64,000 bases of DNA from Thalassolituus oleivorans MIL-1 (lineage in GTDB: Bacteria; Pseudomonadota; Gammaproteobacteria; Pseudomonadales; Oceanobacteraceae): contig NC_020888.1 of NCBI RefSeq assembly GCF_000355675.1, positions 3,740,001-3,804,000 on the forward strand, in the 5' to 3' direction. Below, in pieces: positions 45,875 through 55,502 of this stretch (its first letter is position 1; each line of letters opens with the position of its first letter). The position numbers were made by a program, and so were the translations under genes. The notes under the pieces were generated by a model. That model made no database searches and had not been told where the DNA came from. It was given only the letters and a program-made list of their open reading frames with translations.

Positions 45875-47060
45875 GTAATACGCGCGCAAAAACAGCCTTC
45901 AAATAACGTGTTTCTGGAATCGCTGGAATCACAGGGTGATCCGCACCCTGTGAGCCAACATGCTGAATCATGACTTCTCGATCCAGCTCACGACCTAAGA
46001 TACGAATCATGTCCGGTAAGCGATCTTCAGCTAAATGCATAGAACAAGATGCACTGACCAAAATACCGTCCTTGTTCAACAAACGCATCGCCATTTGATT
46101 CAAACGACGATAAGCCAACTCACCGGCTTTAATATCCTTACGACGTGGGATAAAGGCTGGCGGATCAACGACTACCACATCGAAACGCTCGCCGTTATCT
46201 TTTAGCTGACGCAATGCTTCAAAGGCATCGCCTTCCCAGCAATGCAGCTTGTCGGCCACACCGTTCAACATGGCGTTCTGTTCGACCCAGTCTAGGGCTT
46301 GCGCAGATGCATCCACACAATGCACTTCTGCCGCGCCATGATTCGCGGCTTGAATTCCCCAACCGCCCACGTAACTAAACACATCCAGTACGCGCTTACC
46401 TTTTACCAAGCGATTCAGCTGGGCGCGGTTCTCGCGATGATCATAAAACCAACCCGTCTTTTGCCCATGAATCACTGGCGCCATGAAGTTAGTGTCGTTT
46501 TCTATCAGCGGTGCACAATCATCCACCAGCTCGCCATGCACAATTTCTACGTACTCAGGTAAACCTTCAACGGCGCGCAACTTACCGTCGTTCTTCAGCA
46601 CGATAGTCTTTGGCTTAGCAACTTTGTGGATCGCATCAATAATCTCTTGGCGATGCATTTCCATCGTGATGCTCGAAATCTGCACCACAGCCACATCACC
46701 AAAGCGGTCGATTACTAGGCCAGGCAAACCATCGCTGTCGCCATATACCCAGCGGTAACATTGGTGCGGATACCACAAATCGCGACCACTCATCGCCACT
46801 TGCAAACGATGCACAATAAGCGATGCATCTAGAAATTGCTGCGGATTACGGCTGATCAATCGCGCACAAATAAGCTGCTCAGGACTGACAACAGCAACTC
46901 CCAATGGCTTACCATTAGCCATTTCAACCACGACTTGAGAGCCTGGCTCCATCAGTTTTAACGGTGTGGTTACCGTATCCACTTCATTGCTGTATATCCA
47001 AAGATGTCCGCCTTTTAGGCGGCGCTCTGCCTTGGCGTTTAATCTCAAGGTGCTGTGCAT
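45864..47060 (-). CDS. rlmI: 23S rRNA m5C methyltransferase RlmI-like, 398 aa
   Basis: PUA domain at the N-terminus (LKGGHLWIYSNEV) followed by a class I SAM-dependent methyltransferase (VLDVFSYVGGWGIQA; FDVVVVDPPAFIPRR; VSASCSMHL). E. coli RlmI (396 aa) makes m5C1962. The frame is open to 47276, but ATG 47060 with GAGGT upstream fits the family start. Tail overlaps the imelysin end (convergent) by 11 bp. Confidence 0.92.
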   Translation of the reverse strand: MHSTLRLNAKAERRLKGGHLWIYSNEVDTVTTPLKLMEPGSQVVVEMANGKPLGVAVVSPEQLICARLISRNPQQFLDASLIVHRLQVAMSGRDLWYPHQCYRWVYGDSDGLPGLVIDRFGDVAVVQISSITMEMHRQEIIDAIHKVAKPKTIVLKNDGKLRAVEGLPEYVEIVHGELVDDCAPLIENDTNFMAPVIHGQKTGWFYDHRENRAQLNRLVKGKRVLDVFSYVGGWGIQAANHGAAEVHCVDASAQALDWVEQNAMLNGVADKLHCWEGDAFEALRQLKDNGERFDVVVVDPPAFIPRRKDIKAGELAYRRLNQMAMRLLNKDGILVSASCSMHLAEDRLPDMIRILGRELDREVMIQHVGSQGADHPVIPAIPETRYLKAVFARVLPTR

Positions 47061-47210
47061 GGAAACCTCAGTACAGATACCGCCCGAAACACTCGGATGG
47101 TCATTGATTACAAAATTACCGACATTATACCCACGAGTTGCGCAACTTACTCGGTAACAATCCATAAGCTCATCTACACTATTAGAACTTCTTATTCCAT
47201 TGGGCGGATC

Positions 47211-48089
47211 ATGGCTGAAGATCTCACCGAAGAACAAATAATGGCTGTCATGCAGGGCATACGCATTCCACCGCAACCACAGATTCTTGTCGATTTGCAG
47301 ATGGAACAGTTTGCGCCCGCCCCTGACATCAAACGCATTTCACAACTCATCGGCCAAGATGTTGGCTTGAGTGGTACCGTGCTGAAAGTAGTGAACTCAC
47401 CGCTATATTCACTCCCCAATGAGATCACCTCAGTGAGTCAGGCCGTGAGTCTAATCGGCTTAAACAGTGTGATTAACGTTATCAATGGCCTCGCCATTAA
47501 AAGCCAACTGAGTGATGACAAAATCACACAACTCAATCGCTTTTGGGATACCGCTACCGATATCGCTCACCTATCCGCATCGCTGGCCAATCAATTAAAT
47601 TTTAGCCGCCAAGATCTCGCCTACCTGCTAGGGCTATTCCACAATTGTGGCATCCCATTACTAATGATGCGTTTTGATAACTATTTTGATGTGATGGAAA
47701 TGTCGTATGCCGATCCCGAATTACGAGTCGTCGATATCGAAAACAGAGAACTCAACACCAATCATGCGGTGATTGGCTACTACACAGCAAAATCATGGCG
47801 TCTGCCACGTATCTTGTGTGATGTCATTGCCGAGCATCACAATGCCACGCGCTACTTCAATACCGCCAACCAGCAAGATAGCGACGAGAAAACCCTTTTG
47901 GCGATTTTAAAAGTCGCCGAGCATATCTGTGGTAATTATCGGATTTTAGGTCGTCAGAGCGAAGACCTTGAATGGCAAGCCTGCGGGCAAGAAGTACTCG
48001 CCTATTTAGGTATAGGCGAATTTGACCTTGAGCTATTACAAGACAGCTATGCAGAAAATGGCATTGGGCTGCAAAACTATCGCCACTAA
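47211..48089 (+). CDS. HDOD domain protein, 292 aa
   Basis: HD-related output domain: residues about 20-215 with IPPQPQILVDLQME, VNSPLYSLPNEITSVSQAVSLIGLNSV and LGLFHNCGIPLL. Such proteins act in signal transduction without the full HD metal site. ATG 47211 (MAEDLTEEQ) is the likely start; the longer frame from 47055 lies over the rlmI start. No receiver or GGDEF domain attached. Confidence 0.88.
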   Translation: MAEDLTEEQIMAVMQGIRIPPQPQILVDLQMEQFAPAPDIKRISQLIGQDVGLSGTVLKVVNSPLYSLPNEITSVSQAVSLIGLNSVINVINGLAIKSQLSDDKITQLNRFWDTATDIAHLSASLANQLNFSRQDLAYLLGLFHNCGIPLLMMRFDNYFDVMEMSYADPELRVVDIENRELNTNHAVIGYYTAKSWRLPRILCDVIAEHHNATRYFNTANQQDSDEKTLLAILKVAEHICGNYRILGRQSEDLEWQACGQEVLAYLGIGEFDLELLQDSYAENGIGLQNYRH

Positions 48090-48115
48090 AACGCTCCCCT
48101 GAAAGACATCTCGCG

Positions 48116-49330
48116 TTAGAGTCGATCCAACCCCATCGCTTTCATGACGACATGCTGCTTAACCGGTAACCAACGATCAAACAAGCGCATACCTTCGTTA
48201 CGTAACCAACGAACCATGGGCATATCAGCGGCAAATAAGCGTTTGAAGCCCTCCATCGCCGCCATCGTTGCGAGATTATCGGCCTGACGACGGCGCTGAT
48301 AACGCGATAGTACTGCATCTGTACCTGGTGAAATTCCGCGCTTTAGCGCACGCACAATCTCTTCGCTTAGCACTGCCGCATCTTTGAAGCCAAGATTCAC
48401 CCCTTGGCCAGCCAGCGGGTGAATGGTGTGCGCCGCATCTCCCGCCAGCACAATCCCGCGACAAAAATAATCGCGCGCATGACGTTGACGAAGCGGAAAA
48501 CTTGCACGTTTAGATACCGCTATCACTGCACCTAGGCGATGCTCAAACGCAGTGCTTAATGCTTGGCAAAACGCCTCATCATCCAGCGCTAAAAGTTCTT
48601 TCGCTTCGGCTGGAGAGGTCGACCAAACAATCGACGCCAAATGCGGATGATGAGCTACCGGTAAAAAGGCCAATGGGCCTTCGGGGCGAAAGCGTTGCCA
48701 TGCCGTTGCCGCTATCGACTGTTCACATTCGACCGTGGCAACGATGGCGTGATGATCGTAATCCCACTCATTAGTTGAAAGTCCGGCCCATTGACGCGCG
48801 CGCGACAAAGCACCATCAGCACCAACAACTAACTTAGCGTTCAGAGTTTTACCCGTTTCCAACACCACAGGCACAAATCCATCACTATCTGGGTTATCAC
48901 AATAACGAACCGCTACGGGGAAAACATCAATACTCTCTGCAGCGTTCACAACCTGCTGCAATGCCCACAACGTTTGACGGTTTTCAACGATGTGGCCTAA
49001 ACAAGGAACATGCAGTTCAGCTGCATCGAAAGTGACGGAGCCCGTACCTTCGGCATCCCAAACATGCATCCCCGTGTAAGGGCTCAACGCAGCACGAGGA
49101 AGATGTTGCCATGCACCCACTTGGGTTAAAAATTCTTGAGTTTGAGCGGTCAATGCACTTACCCGTATATCGACGGTTTGCAAAGAGGTTGTTAGCGCAG
49201 GAGCGTCGGGGTTGTAACTCGGATCCACCAGCGCAATTCGCACAGCTTTATTCCCCATACCTTTTACTAAGGCAGCAGCCACCGCTTGCCCTACTAAACC
49301 GGCTCCGATTATCACTACATCGTATTGCAT
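48116..49330 (-). CDS. ubiI: Ubiquinone hydroxylase UbiI-like, 404 aa
   Basis: FAD aromatic hydroxylase. The dinucleotide fold is VVIIGAGLVGQAVAAAL, the second FAD motif is VGADGALSRAR, and GDAAHTIHPLAGQGVNLGF matches UbiI (C5 hydroxylation). It follows ubiH by 65 bp, the same ygfB-pepP-ubiH-ubiI order as E. coli. UbiF or UbiM activity is possible. Confidence 0.88.
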   Translation of the reverse strand: MQYDVVIIGAGLVGQAVAAALVKGMGNKAVRIALVDPSYNPDAPALTTSLQTVDIRVSALTAQTQEFLTQVGAWQHLPRAALSPYTGMHVWDAEGTGSVTFDAAELHVPCLGHIVENRQTLWALQQVVNAAESIDVFPVAVRYCDNPDSDGFVPVVLETGKTLNAKLVVGADGALSRARQWAGLSTNEWDYDHHAIVATVECEQSIAATAWQRFRPEGPLAFLPVAHHPHLASIVWSTSPAEAKELLALDDEAFCQALSTAFEHRLGAVIAVSKRASFPLRQRHARDYFCRGIVLAGDAAHTIHPLAGQGVNLGFKDAAVLSEEIVRALKRGISPGTDAVLSRYQRRRQADNLATMAAMEGFKRLFAADMPMVRWLRNEGMRLFDRWLPVKQHVVMKAMGLDRL

Positions 49331-49395
49331 ACTGATTCCCTAACGCTCTTTACTACGAGAAAGACTGCTGACTGTTCAACCAGAGTATTCGAACA

Positions 49396-50619
49396 CTAAC
49401 CGATACGTGCTGCACGCTGACCTTGCCCCATAGCATGACGAGCAAATAAACGCCGTGCAGTGGGCATCGCGGCTAGCGCCAATAGGCCGCCATCACGAGC
49501 GCAAGCTACCAAGGCATTCGGCTGTGCAAATAGTCGCGGCAGCCAATCACTGGCGGTGACGGTATTGCGCTGATCAGTAACCTGCTGCTTTAAGTACCGC
49601 TCTAATACATTCAAATCACCCGGATTTAATCCGTCTAGTGCCGCTTTATTCAGATGCTCGGCCAAACTCGCGGCATCGCGCAAGGTTAGATTAAATCCTT
49701 GGCCAGCCACTGGATGTAAGCTATGCGCTGCATTCCCTAACAACACCAGAGAACGACGTACTTGTTCGGAAGCTTTGACCAAGGCCAGAGGGTAACTAAC
49801 ACGCGAGCCAATACGGGTGAGACGCCCAACCCGATGACCAATCCGTTGTTGCAGCTTGGCGAGCAAGGTCGCTTCATCTAATGCCAGCATGGCGTCGATC
49901 ACGTCGGCATCAAGCGTCCACACCACGGCATACTGATTTTTATGCAAAGGTAAAAAAGCGATAGGGCCATCTTGGCTAAAACGTTCGTAAGCCCAATTGT
50001 TGTGGGGCTGATCACACTCAACCTGGGTTACCAAAGCATGCGTACCGTAATCGTTACGCTTAGATTGAATACCCAACTGCGTCATCAAAGGTGAACGTCC
50101 GCCATCCGCCATAATCAAGAGGCGCGTTTGCAACTTTCGACCATCACTTAATTGCAGCAAAGCGCCGTCGGCGTTCATTTTTACTTGCTCAACACTAAGT
50201 GGGGTTAACTGCAACAGATCGTCGGCATTGACGATATCACGCAGCAAGGCTTGGCCGAGCTGGTGATTTTCGATGATGTAACCGAGCGCAGGCGTACCTT
50301 GCTCAGTGGCATGCAAATGCGCCTGCCCAAAACGTCCTTCATCGCTCACTTGAATATGTTCGATCGGGCAAGCGTGAGACGCAATGGCATCCCATAAACC
50401 CAATTGATTGAGAATCTCTCGAGTGCCAAAGGATAGCGCCGTGGCACGACCATCAAAGCTGGGCGGGCGGGCATCACTGTCGTCTTGCCATTGCAGCGGT
50501 TGACGATCAATTAACGCAACCGACATACCAGCAGCGCGCGCGGGAGCAAGCAAATGCACCAAGCTGGCACCGGCCATTCCAGCACCAATGATCGTTATGT
50601 CGGCAGTTAGTGTCGTCAT
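49396..50619 (-). CDS. ubiH: 2-octaprenyl-6-methoxyphenol hydroxylase UbiH, 407 aa
   Basis: FAD monooxygenase for C1 hydroxylation of the ubiquinone ring. Rossmann motif IIGAGMAGASLVHLL, second FAD motif MADGGRSPL, and LLGNAAHSLHPVAGQGFNL, where Asn replaces the usual Asp as in E. coli UbiH. 10 bp after pepP. Confidence 0.93.
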   Translation of the reverse strand: MTTLTADITIIGAGMAGASLVHLLAPARAAGMSVALIDRQPLQWQDDSDARPPSFDGRATALSFGTREILNQLGLWDAIASHACPIEHIQVSDEGRFGQAHLHATEQGTPALGYIIENHQLGQALLRDIVNADDLLQLTPLSVEQVKMNADGALLQLSDGRKLQTRLLIMADGGRSPLMTQLGIQSKRNDYGTHALVTQVECDQPHNNWAYERFSQDGPIAFLPLHKNQYAVVWTLDADVIDAMLALDEATLLAKLQQRIGHRVGRLTRIGSRVSYPLALVKASEQVRRSLVLLGNAAHSLHPVAGQGFNLTLRDAASLAEHLNKAALDGLNPGDLNVLERYLKQQVTDQRNTVTASDWLPRLFAQPNALVACARDGGLLALAAMPTARRLFARHAMGQGQRAARIG

Positions 50620-50629
50620 CAGTTACCTA

Positions 50630-51946
50630 TTAACCTGCAATTACGCGTTCAATATCGGCGATTTCTTTCACTATTCCAGAGGTCAGAACATGACATCCTG
50701 TTTTGGTCACCACCACATCGTCTTCGATACGAATGCCAATACCGCGCCACTTGGCATCAACGCTGTCGTCATCAGGGGCAATATAAAGACCCGGCTCAAC
50801 GGTCATAACCATGCCCGGCTCTTGGATGCGCCATTCGCCATCAATGCGGTATTCACCCACGTCGTGCACATCCATACCCAACCAATGCCCAGTCTTGTGC
50901 ATATAAAATTGGCGATAGGCGAGTGACTCGATATTCTCTTCGACTGTGCCTTCAAGCAAGCCCAGCTCGATCAAGCCTGTCACTAACACCTTCACCGCTG
51001 CTTCGTGTGGTTGATTCCAATGATTGCCTGCTTTCACTTCTGCAATAGCGGCGTATTGAGAATCCAACACCAACTGATAGAGAGCGCGCTGTTCATCGCT
51101 AAAACGCCCGTTAGCTGGAAAGGTACGGGTAATATCCGAGGCGTAGTAATCCAGCTCGCAACCCGCATCAATCAAAATCAAATCACCATCGGCAATCATC
51201 TGGTTGTTTTGGGTGTAATGCAGGATACAAGCATTGTCACCCGCACCGACGATTGATGGATATGCGGGCCAACGACTGCCCGCCGCCATAAAGGTACGCA
51301 TGATTTCAGCTTCTAACTGATATTCCATCATTCCCGGCTTAACCATTTGCATCGCCCGCGTGTGTGCCTCGGCACTGATGTCGGCTGCGGCTTGCATCAC
51401 AGCAACTTCAGCGGGTGATTTTATCAAACGCATTTCGTGTAAAAGATGATCTAGCGCAGAGAACTCATGTGGAGGAGTCGCACCATTACGCACCTGAGTT
51501 TTAATGTGGTTCACCCACTGCATTAGCTGGCGATCAAAATCAGGGCTAACGCCAAGACTGGCGTAAATACGATCTTTGCCTTCAATAAGACCCGGCAAAA
51601 TATCGTCGATATCGGTTACGGGAAAAGCATCGTCTGCACCAAGTACTTCGGGTGCGGCCTCAGGACCAACACGGCGACCAGTCCAAATTTCTTGTTCTTT
51701 GATTTTTTCTTGGCAAAAAATCACATATTCGCCGTGCTCACGTCCGGGAATAAGCACCAAGGCGGCATGTTCTTCAGCAAAGCCACTGAGGTAATAAAAA
51801 TCACTATCTTGGCGAAAAGGATGCTCAACATCGCGATTACGCACCGTCACAGGAGCCGACGGAATAATCGCAATGCTATTTGGGCTCATTAAATCCATCA
51901 ATTGACGGCGACGACGAGCGTATTCTTGCGGATCCAGTTTCACCAT
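50630..51946 (-). CDS. pepP: Xaa-Pro aminopeptidase PepP, 438 aa
   Basis: M24B metallopeptidase. Metal ligands are visible in LILIDAGCELDYYASDITR (two Asp), HKTGHWLGMDVHD (His), TVEPGLYI and GIGIRIEDD (Glu). ATG 51946 (MVKLDPQEYARRRRQL) with AAGGGG upstream is the start; it is 10 bp after the ygfB stop. Cuts N-terminal residues before proline. Confidence 0.94.
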   Translation of the reverse strand: MVKLDPQEYARRRRQLMDLMSPNSIAIIPSAPVTVRNRDVEHPFRQDSDFYYLSGFAEEHAALVLIPGREHGEYVIFCQEKIKEQEIWTGRRVGPEAAPEVLGADDAFPVTDIDDILPGLIEGKDRIYASLGVSPDFDRQLMQWVNHIKTQVRNGATPPHEFSALDHLLHEMRLIKSPAEVAVMQAAADISAEAHTRAMQMVKPGMMEYQLEAEIMRTFMAAGSRWPAYPSIVGAGDNACILHYTQNNQMIADGDLILIDAGCELDYYASDITRTFPANGRFSDEQRALYQLVLDSQYAAIAEVKAGNHWNQPHEAAVKVLVTGLIELGLLEGTVEENIESLAYRQFYMHKTGHWLGMDVHDVGEYRIDGEWRIQEPGMVMTVEPGLYIAPDDDSVDAKWRGIGIRIEDDVVVTKTGCHVLTSGIVKEIADIERVIAG

Positions 51947-51956
51947 ATCAATCCCC

Positions 51957-52511
51957 TTAGTGAACAATGCCCGGCGCTGACTCTGCCGGTTTGTTAAAAG
52001 CATAAAACACGGTTAACGCAGCGACACGGGCATGTTCGGTCAAGGCTAAATAAAGCTGCGGATTTTGCGGGTCTTGAGGGTCATCAATCGTTGCTTGAGA
52101 AAACGCATCAAGATCGCGTAATACTTCGACGACATCGTCCGGTAACTTACCGGATGCCAATCCAGAGGCACCGAAACCATCAAGAAAGCCCTTACTCCAC
52201 TCAGCTAAACAATCAACTTGCTCATCAACATCGGCGTCGTCGTCTTCGGGCAGTAACGGCTGGAAGGTCATATCTTCGGCGCTTAGTGACGCTAACATTT
52301 CTTCATACATAGTAAGCAACAATGCCGCTAGAGCCGGGTCTGCGTTTTCTTCTAATTCAAGATAATCTTGAGCCTCACCAATCCATGCTTCCGCTGTTAA
52401 ACGAGCACCGCTAGCGAGAAATCCCGCTAACCAGCCATGCAAGGCAGATGGAGTTTGGTAACAACGTGATTCCAGCCACTGGTCGGCAGCGCTGGCAAAT
52501 TCGATGGTCAT
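51957..52511 (-). CDS. ygfB: UPF0149 protein YgfB-like, 184 aa
   Basis: YecA/YgfB family: helical protein with LHGWLAGFLASGARLTAEAW near the N-terminus and LAEWSKGFLDGFGAS. No zinc-binding tail. First gene of the ygfB-pepP-ubiH-ubiI transcript. Confidence 0.88.
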   Translation of the reverse strand: MTIEFASAADQWLESRCYQTPSALHGWLAGFLASGARLTAEAWIGEAQDYLELEENADPALAALLLTMYEEMLASLSAEDMTFQPLLPEDDDADVDEQVDCLAEWSKGFLDGFGASGLASGKLPDDVVEVLRDLDAFSQATIDDPQDPQNPQLYLALTEHARVAALTVFYAFNKPAESAPGIVH

Positions 52512-52705
52512 AATGGCCCCTAGAGCTTTGAAAACGTTTTAATTCTACCACTGCCAGCCGCAAAGACAGTTAATATTGCGCAGAAAACTGAACTTCATTA
52601 TCGCTATCAACGTCATATACTTGCGCAGTGTCTTCTAACTCCATTGACCTCGCCAGCATGCCACTCTTATAGTAGGTACAGTTTTCATAACCCTGTCGAA
52701 TAGCG

Positions 52706-52918
52706 ATGCAAGAATCAGAACTAAAAAAACTGCAGCGCAAAATTGAAAAGCTGCTAGCAATACACGACTCATTACGTGAGCAAAATCGTGCTATGCGTAT
52801 TTCCGAAGCAAGCTGGCAAGCTGAACGCGCCAAGCTAGTACAGCAAAATGAAATGGCTCGCCGCAAGGTGAACGAAATGATTACCCGCCTGCAAACGCTG
52901 GAGCGCAATAGTGGCTAA
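52706..52918 (+). CDS. TIGR02449-type coiled-coil protein, 70 aa
   Basis: Almost wholly coiled coil (ELKKLQRKIEKLLAIHDSLR; MARRKVNEMITRLQTLE). Regularly found just upstream of zapA in this lineage; probably a division accessory. Its end overlaps the zapA start by 8 bp. Confidence 0.85.
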   Translation: MQESELKKLQRKIEKLLAIHDSLREQNRAMRISEASWQAERAKLVQQNEMARRKVNEMITRLQTLERNSG

Positions 52919-53225
52919 CGCACCGAAAACATTGGCACTAACGATTATGGAACGCGAATATCGCGTAAATTGCCCTGCGGGTGCCGAAGAAGAGCTGCGC
53001 AATGCCGCACGCCATCTCAATGATAAAATGGAAGAAATTAAGAATGCGAGTTCAGCAGCCGGTAAAGTCATCGGTACCGACCGCATTGCAGTTATTGCTG
53101 CACTCAATATTACTCACCATATGCTTGAGATAGAAACTCAGCAAAATACTATTGATACCGAGCTGAAGAAATTACATGCCAGTATTGATGCCGCTCTCGA
53201 TCAGGATGTTCAACTCGAACTTTAG
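52911..53225 (+). CDS. zapA: Cell division protein ZapA, 104 aa
   Basis: Bundles FtsZ filaments. The globular head MEREYRVNCPAGAEEELRNA is followed by the coiled-coil tail (MLEIETQQNTIDTELKKLH). GTG start inside the preceding gene. Upstream of 6S RNA and ygfA as in E. coli. Confidence 0.93.
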   Translation: MANAPKTLALTIMEREYRVNCPAGAEEELRNAARHLNDKMEEIKNASSAAGKVIGTDRIAVIAALNITHHMLEIETQQNTIDTELKKLHASIDAALDQDVQLEL

Positions 53226-53293
53226 TGATGAACGTTCGCGGCATACTGATCAGCGAATAACCAAGCTAAATTTTTCCGTTTCAATTCGTTAAC

Positions 53294-53320
53294 AAGGCTG
53301 CCCGAAATAGGGGCGGCTTT
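53294..53320 (+). terminator. Hairpin after zapA
   Basis: AAGGCTGCCC, loop GAAATA, GGGGCGGCTTT: about 10 bp with wobble pairs and only three T. It ends just before the 6S promoter box, so it probably separates the two transcripts. Confidence 0.5.
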
Positions 53321-53322
53321 GC

Positions 53323-53328
53323 TATACT
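53323..53328 (+). promoter_or_regulatory. -10 box of 6S RNA
   Basis: TATACT six bases before the expected 5' end of 6S RNA. No clear -35. Confidence 0.5.
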
Positions 53329-53333
53329 AGTTC

Positions 53334-53514
53334 AGCTCCCTGGGGTGTTGGCCAGTCGATAAAGACCTCGAGCCGATGCGTACTACCCTGGAGGGTTCTG
53401 CTCGCTGTTGTTGCGCATGTCCGGTTTCCGGAAAGCCTTATTCAGTGTCGAACCCGCCACCTTGAACCTCTGGGTTCAAGGCCTTTTTAGACAGCGGCAC
53501 AGTGGGGAGCTCCC
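53334..53514 (+). ncRNA. ssrS: 6S RNA (SsrS), about 181 nt
   Basis: Closing stem AGCTCCC (53334-53340) with GGGAGCT (53505-53511). Conserved pieces match E. coli 6S: GGCCAGTC, CCTCGAGCCGAT, GCGCATGTCCGGTTTCCGGA with AAAGCCTTA, and CACCTTGAACCTCTGGGTTC with AAGGCC. The long irregular hairpin mimics an open promoter and binds RNA polymerase with sigma-70. Position between zapA and ygfA is the usual one. Ends are approximate. Confidence 0.92.
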
Positions 53515-53533
53515 TTTTCATATCGGCCTTTCG

Positions 53534-54136
53534 ATGAATAAATCTGAATTACGTAAACTGATTCGCCAGCAACGTCGCAGCTTATCAAAAGCGCAACGCC
53601 AAAGCGCTAGTCGTGGATTACTGCGCCAACTGCGCTCCGCGCCAGAATACCTGACCGCTAAGCGCGTAGCCGTGTATCTCACCAATGATGGTGAAATTGA
53701 TACTCAGTGGTTAATTCAAGATTTGCATCAGCGCCGCAGAGAGATTTATTTGCCGGTTCTTCACCCATTGCGCAAAGGACATTTGGCATTTATTCGCTAT
53801 CAGAAGAACACCGTAATGAGCCGCAACCGCTTCGGTATTTCGGAGCCAAGTTTTAGCCGCAATAAAGCCGTATCAGCGCGCTTTATACGCTTAATCTGCC
53901 TACCGTTAGTTGCTTTCGATGATCGCGGAAATCGCTTGGGAATGGGCGGTGGTTTTTATGATCGAACGCTGGAATTTGTGCACGAAAAAGGTAAAACGCC
54001 TTTATTAGTTGGCTGCGCCTATGACTTCCAACGAATTTCCATGCTGCCAGCAGAGTCGTGGGATATCCCACTAAAACTGATCGCTACCGATGCATCCCTG
54101 CATCGCTTGTTAACATTTACGACACCCGCCGACTAA
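53534..54136 (+). CDS. ygfA: 5-formyltetrahydrofolate cyclo-ligase YgfA, 200 aa
   Basis: Converts 5-formyl-THF to 5,10-methenyl-THF using ATP. MNKSELRKLIRQQRRSLS start, nucleotide site LPLVAFDDRGNRLGMGGGFYDR. The frame is open back to 53408 but that part is 6S RNA; ATG 53534 is right. Confidence 0.93.
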   Translation: MNKSELRKLIRQQRRSLSKAQRQSASRGLLRQLRSAPEYLTAKRVAVYLTNDGEIDTQWLIQDLHQRRREIYLPVLHPLRKGHLAFIRYQKNTVMSRNRFGISEPSFSRNKAVSARFIRLICLPLVAFDDRGNRLGMGGGFYDRTLEFVHEKGKTPLLVGCAYDFQRISMLPAESWDIPLKLIATDASLHRLLTFTTPAD

Positions 54137-54153
54137 TAGTTAGATGTTAGCGA

Positions 54154-54279
54154 CTATCGAATACTGTACTCCGACGCCAGCACCGTTGGAGACTTACGCT
54201 CCTCACTTGCCATACCGGTAATAGCCGACCCCAATGCGACCACAATCGCCAGAAAAAGTAATACATCTGGTTTTTTCAT
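54154..54279 (-). CDS. Small single-helix protein, 41 aa
   Basis: In the 326-bp gap between ygfA and the EVE gene, minus strand: MKKPDVLLFLAIVVALGSAI then TGMASEERKSPTVLASEYSIR. GAGGACG stands right before the ATG. A 17-residue hydrophobic segment and polar tail suggest a small membrane or exported peptide. No family recognised. The rest of the gap shows nothing. Confidence 0.5.
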   Translation of the reverse strand: MKKPDVLLFLAIVVALGSAITGMASEERKSPTVLASEYSIR

Positions 54280-54462
54280 CGTCCTCAACAACCCCAAAAT
54301 AGAAAACGGTTACTCTTATTTCAGAAACGCCCCTAAGCCCCAAGCATAGAGTCGCTCTGTCGTTATTATTTGTGCGGCTTACACACGCATTCCCAATAAA
54401 AAGCTAAGCCGCTATTATTCCCAGACTTCCTAGCAACGACTAGACCAATCTAAGGTTTTATT

Positions 54463-54918
54463 ATGAATTATTGGTTACTGAAATCAGAACCCGATAGCTT
54501 CAGCTTTAACGATTTGGAACGCGCACTTAATAAGCGCACAGTATGGGACGGCGTGCGTAATTATCAAGCACGAAATATCATGCGTGATGACATGCAGGTA
54601 GGTGATTTAGTATTTTTTTATCACTCTAGTTGTCCCATTCCCGGCATTGCCGGAATTTGTCGCGTCACTCAGACCGACATTATCGATCCAAGTTCACTTG
54701 ATCCATCATCAAAATATTTTGACCCAAAGTCGAGTCTAGAAAAGCCACGGTGGATCACCATTGAAGTAGAGGCGGTCGAGGCATTACCTAAGATCATTCC
54801 ACTGAAAGAGATGCACCAGCACGAGGCATTGGCCAATATGGTGTTATTAAACCGTAGTCGATTATCCGTACAGCCAGTGAGGGCGGACGAGTGGCATTAC
54901 TTATTAAATAATATGTAA
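54463..54918 (+). CDS. EVE (PUA-like) domain protein, 151 aa
   Basis: Whole-length EVE domain: YWLLKSEPDSFSFNDLE, TVWDGVRNYQARNIMRDDM, VGDLVFFYHS and the IPGIAGI strand. EVE proteins have an aromatic cage that binds modified bases; role in bacteria open. Usually found near ygfA. Confidence 0.92.
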   Translation: MNYWLLKSEPDSFSFNDLERALNKRTVWDGVRNYQARNIMRDDMQVGDLVFFYHSSCPIPGIAGICRVTQTDIIDPSSLDPSSKYFDPKSSLEKPRWITIEVEAVEALPKIIPLKEMHQHEALANMVLLNRSRLSVQPVRADEWHYLLNNM

Positions 54919-54943
54919 TGCACACTCAGACAAAAGAATTTAA

Positions 54944-55372
54944 TTAAGCAGTAAAACGGACACTAGAGCGCTGAATATGACGTGCTAGTTCAGCAGTATC
55001 AAGTTGTGATTGCCCATCCACAATCTGGCCACGAGCAATACTCCAAAACGTCACCGCGCTTAACGATAATAACCGATCACTGGGTTCAAAACCCAATAAG
55101 GGGCGCACCAACGTACCGGTGAATGTACTTTGAGTAACGACTCTATCTCCCTCGGCTAAAATCTCTTCAACAGAGACCGAAAAATCGTCCATGGCTGCCT
55201 TGATGGTATTGATGAGAGCAACCATACCATCAAAATCCATTGGCTCGTCAATCATACTGGCGTGATAGGTAAAGTCTCGACGTAGCAAAGATCTAGCTAT
55301 GCTATGGCGACCTTGATTCCAAGTGAGATCTATAAAATGACGAACGAGTCGTTTGTTATCCATTAGCTGCAA
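54944..55372 (-). CDS. SnoaL-like/NTF2-fold protein, 142 aa
   Basis: Cone-shaped alpha+beta fold of the polyketide cyclase SnoaL type: RHFIDLTWNQGRHSIARSLL, MVALINTIKAAMDDFSVSVE and VVTQSTFTGT. A substrate cannot be named. Convergent with the EVE gene. Confidence 0.8.
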   Translation of the reverse strand: MQLMDNKRLVRHFIDLTWNQGRHSIARSLLRRDFTYHASMIDEPMDFDGMVALINTIKAAMDDFSVSVEEILAEGDRVVTQSTFTGTLVRPLLGFEPSDRLLSLSAVTFWSIARGQIVDGQSQLDTAELARHIQRSSVRFTA

Positions 55373-55502
55373 TCCCTGTTAACGAGAGCATGACAATAAC
55401 TGTCATAGCATATCGATCATCCCTGCAAAATCCGTAGCGATCTGCACGACCAAACAAGCCAACACCATTGATTGGCTCAAGCAGTTACAAGTTTAGCGTA
55501 AA

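Noticed and set aside
47061-47276. N-terminal extension of RlmI
   Set aside because: The extra 72 residues match nothing in the family and overlap the HDOD promoter region; ATG 47060 has a ribosome site.
53408-53533. N-terminal extension of YgfA
   Set aside because: It would translate 6S RNA; family start is at 53534.
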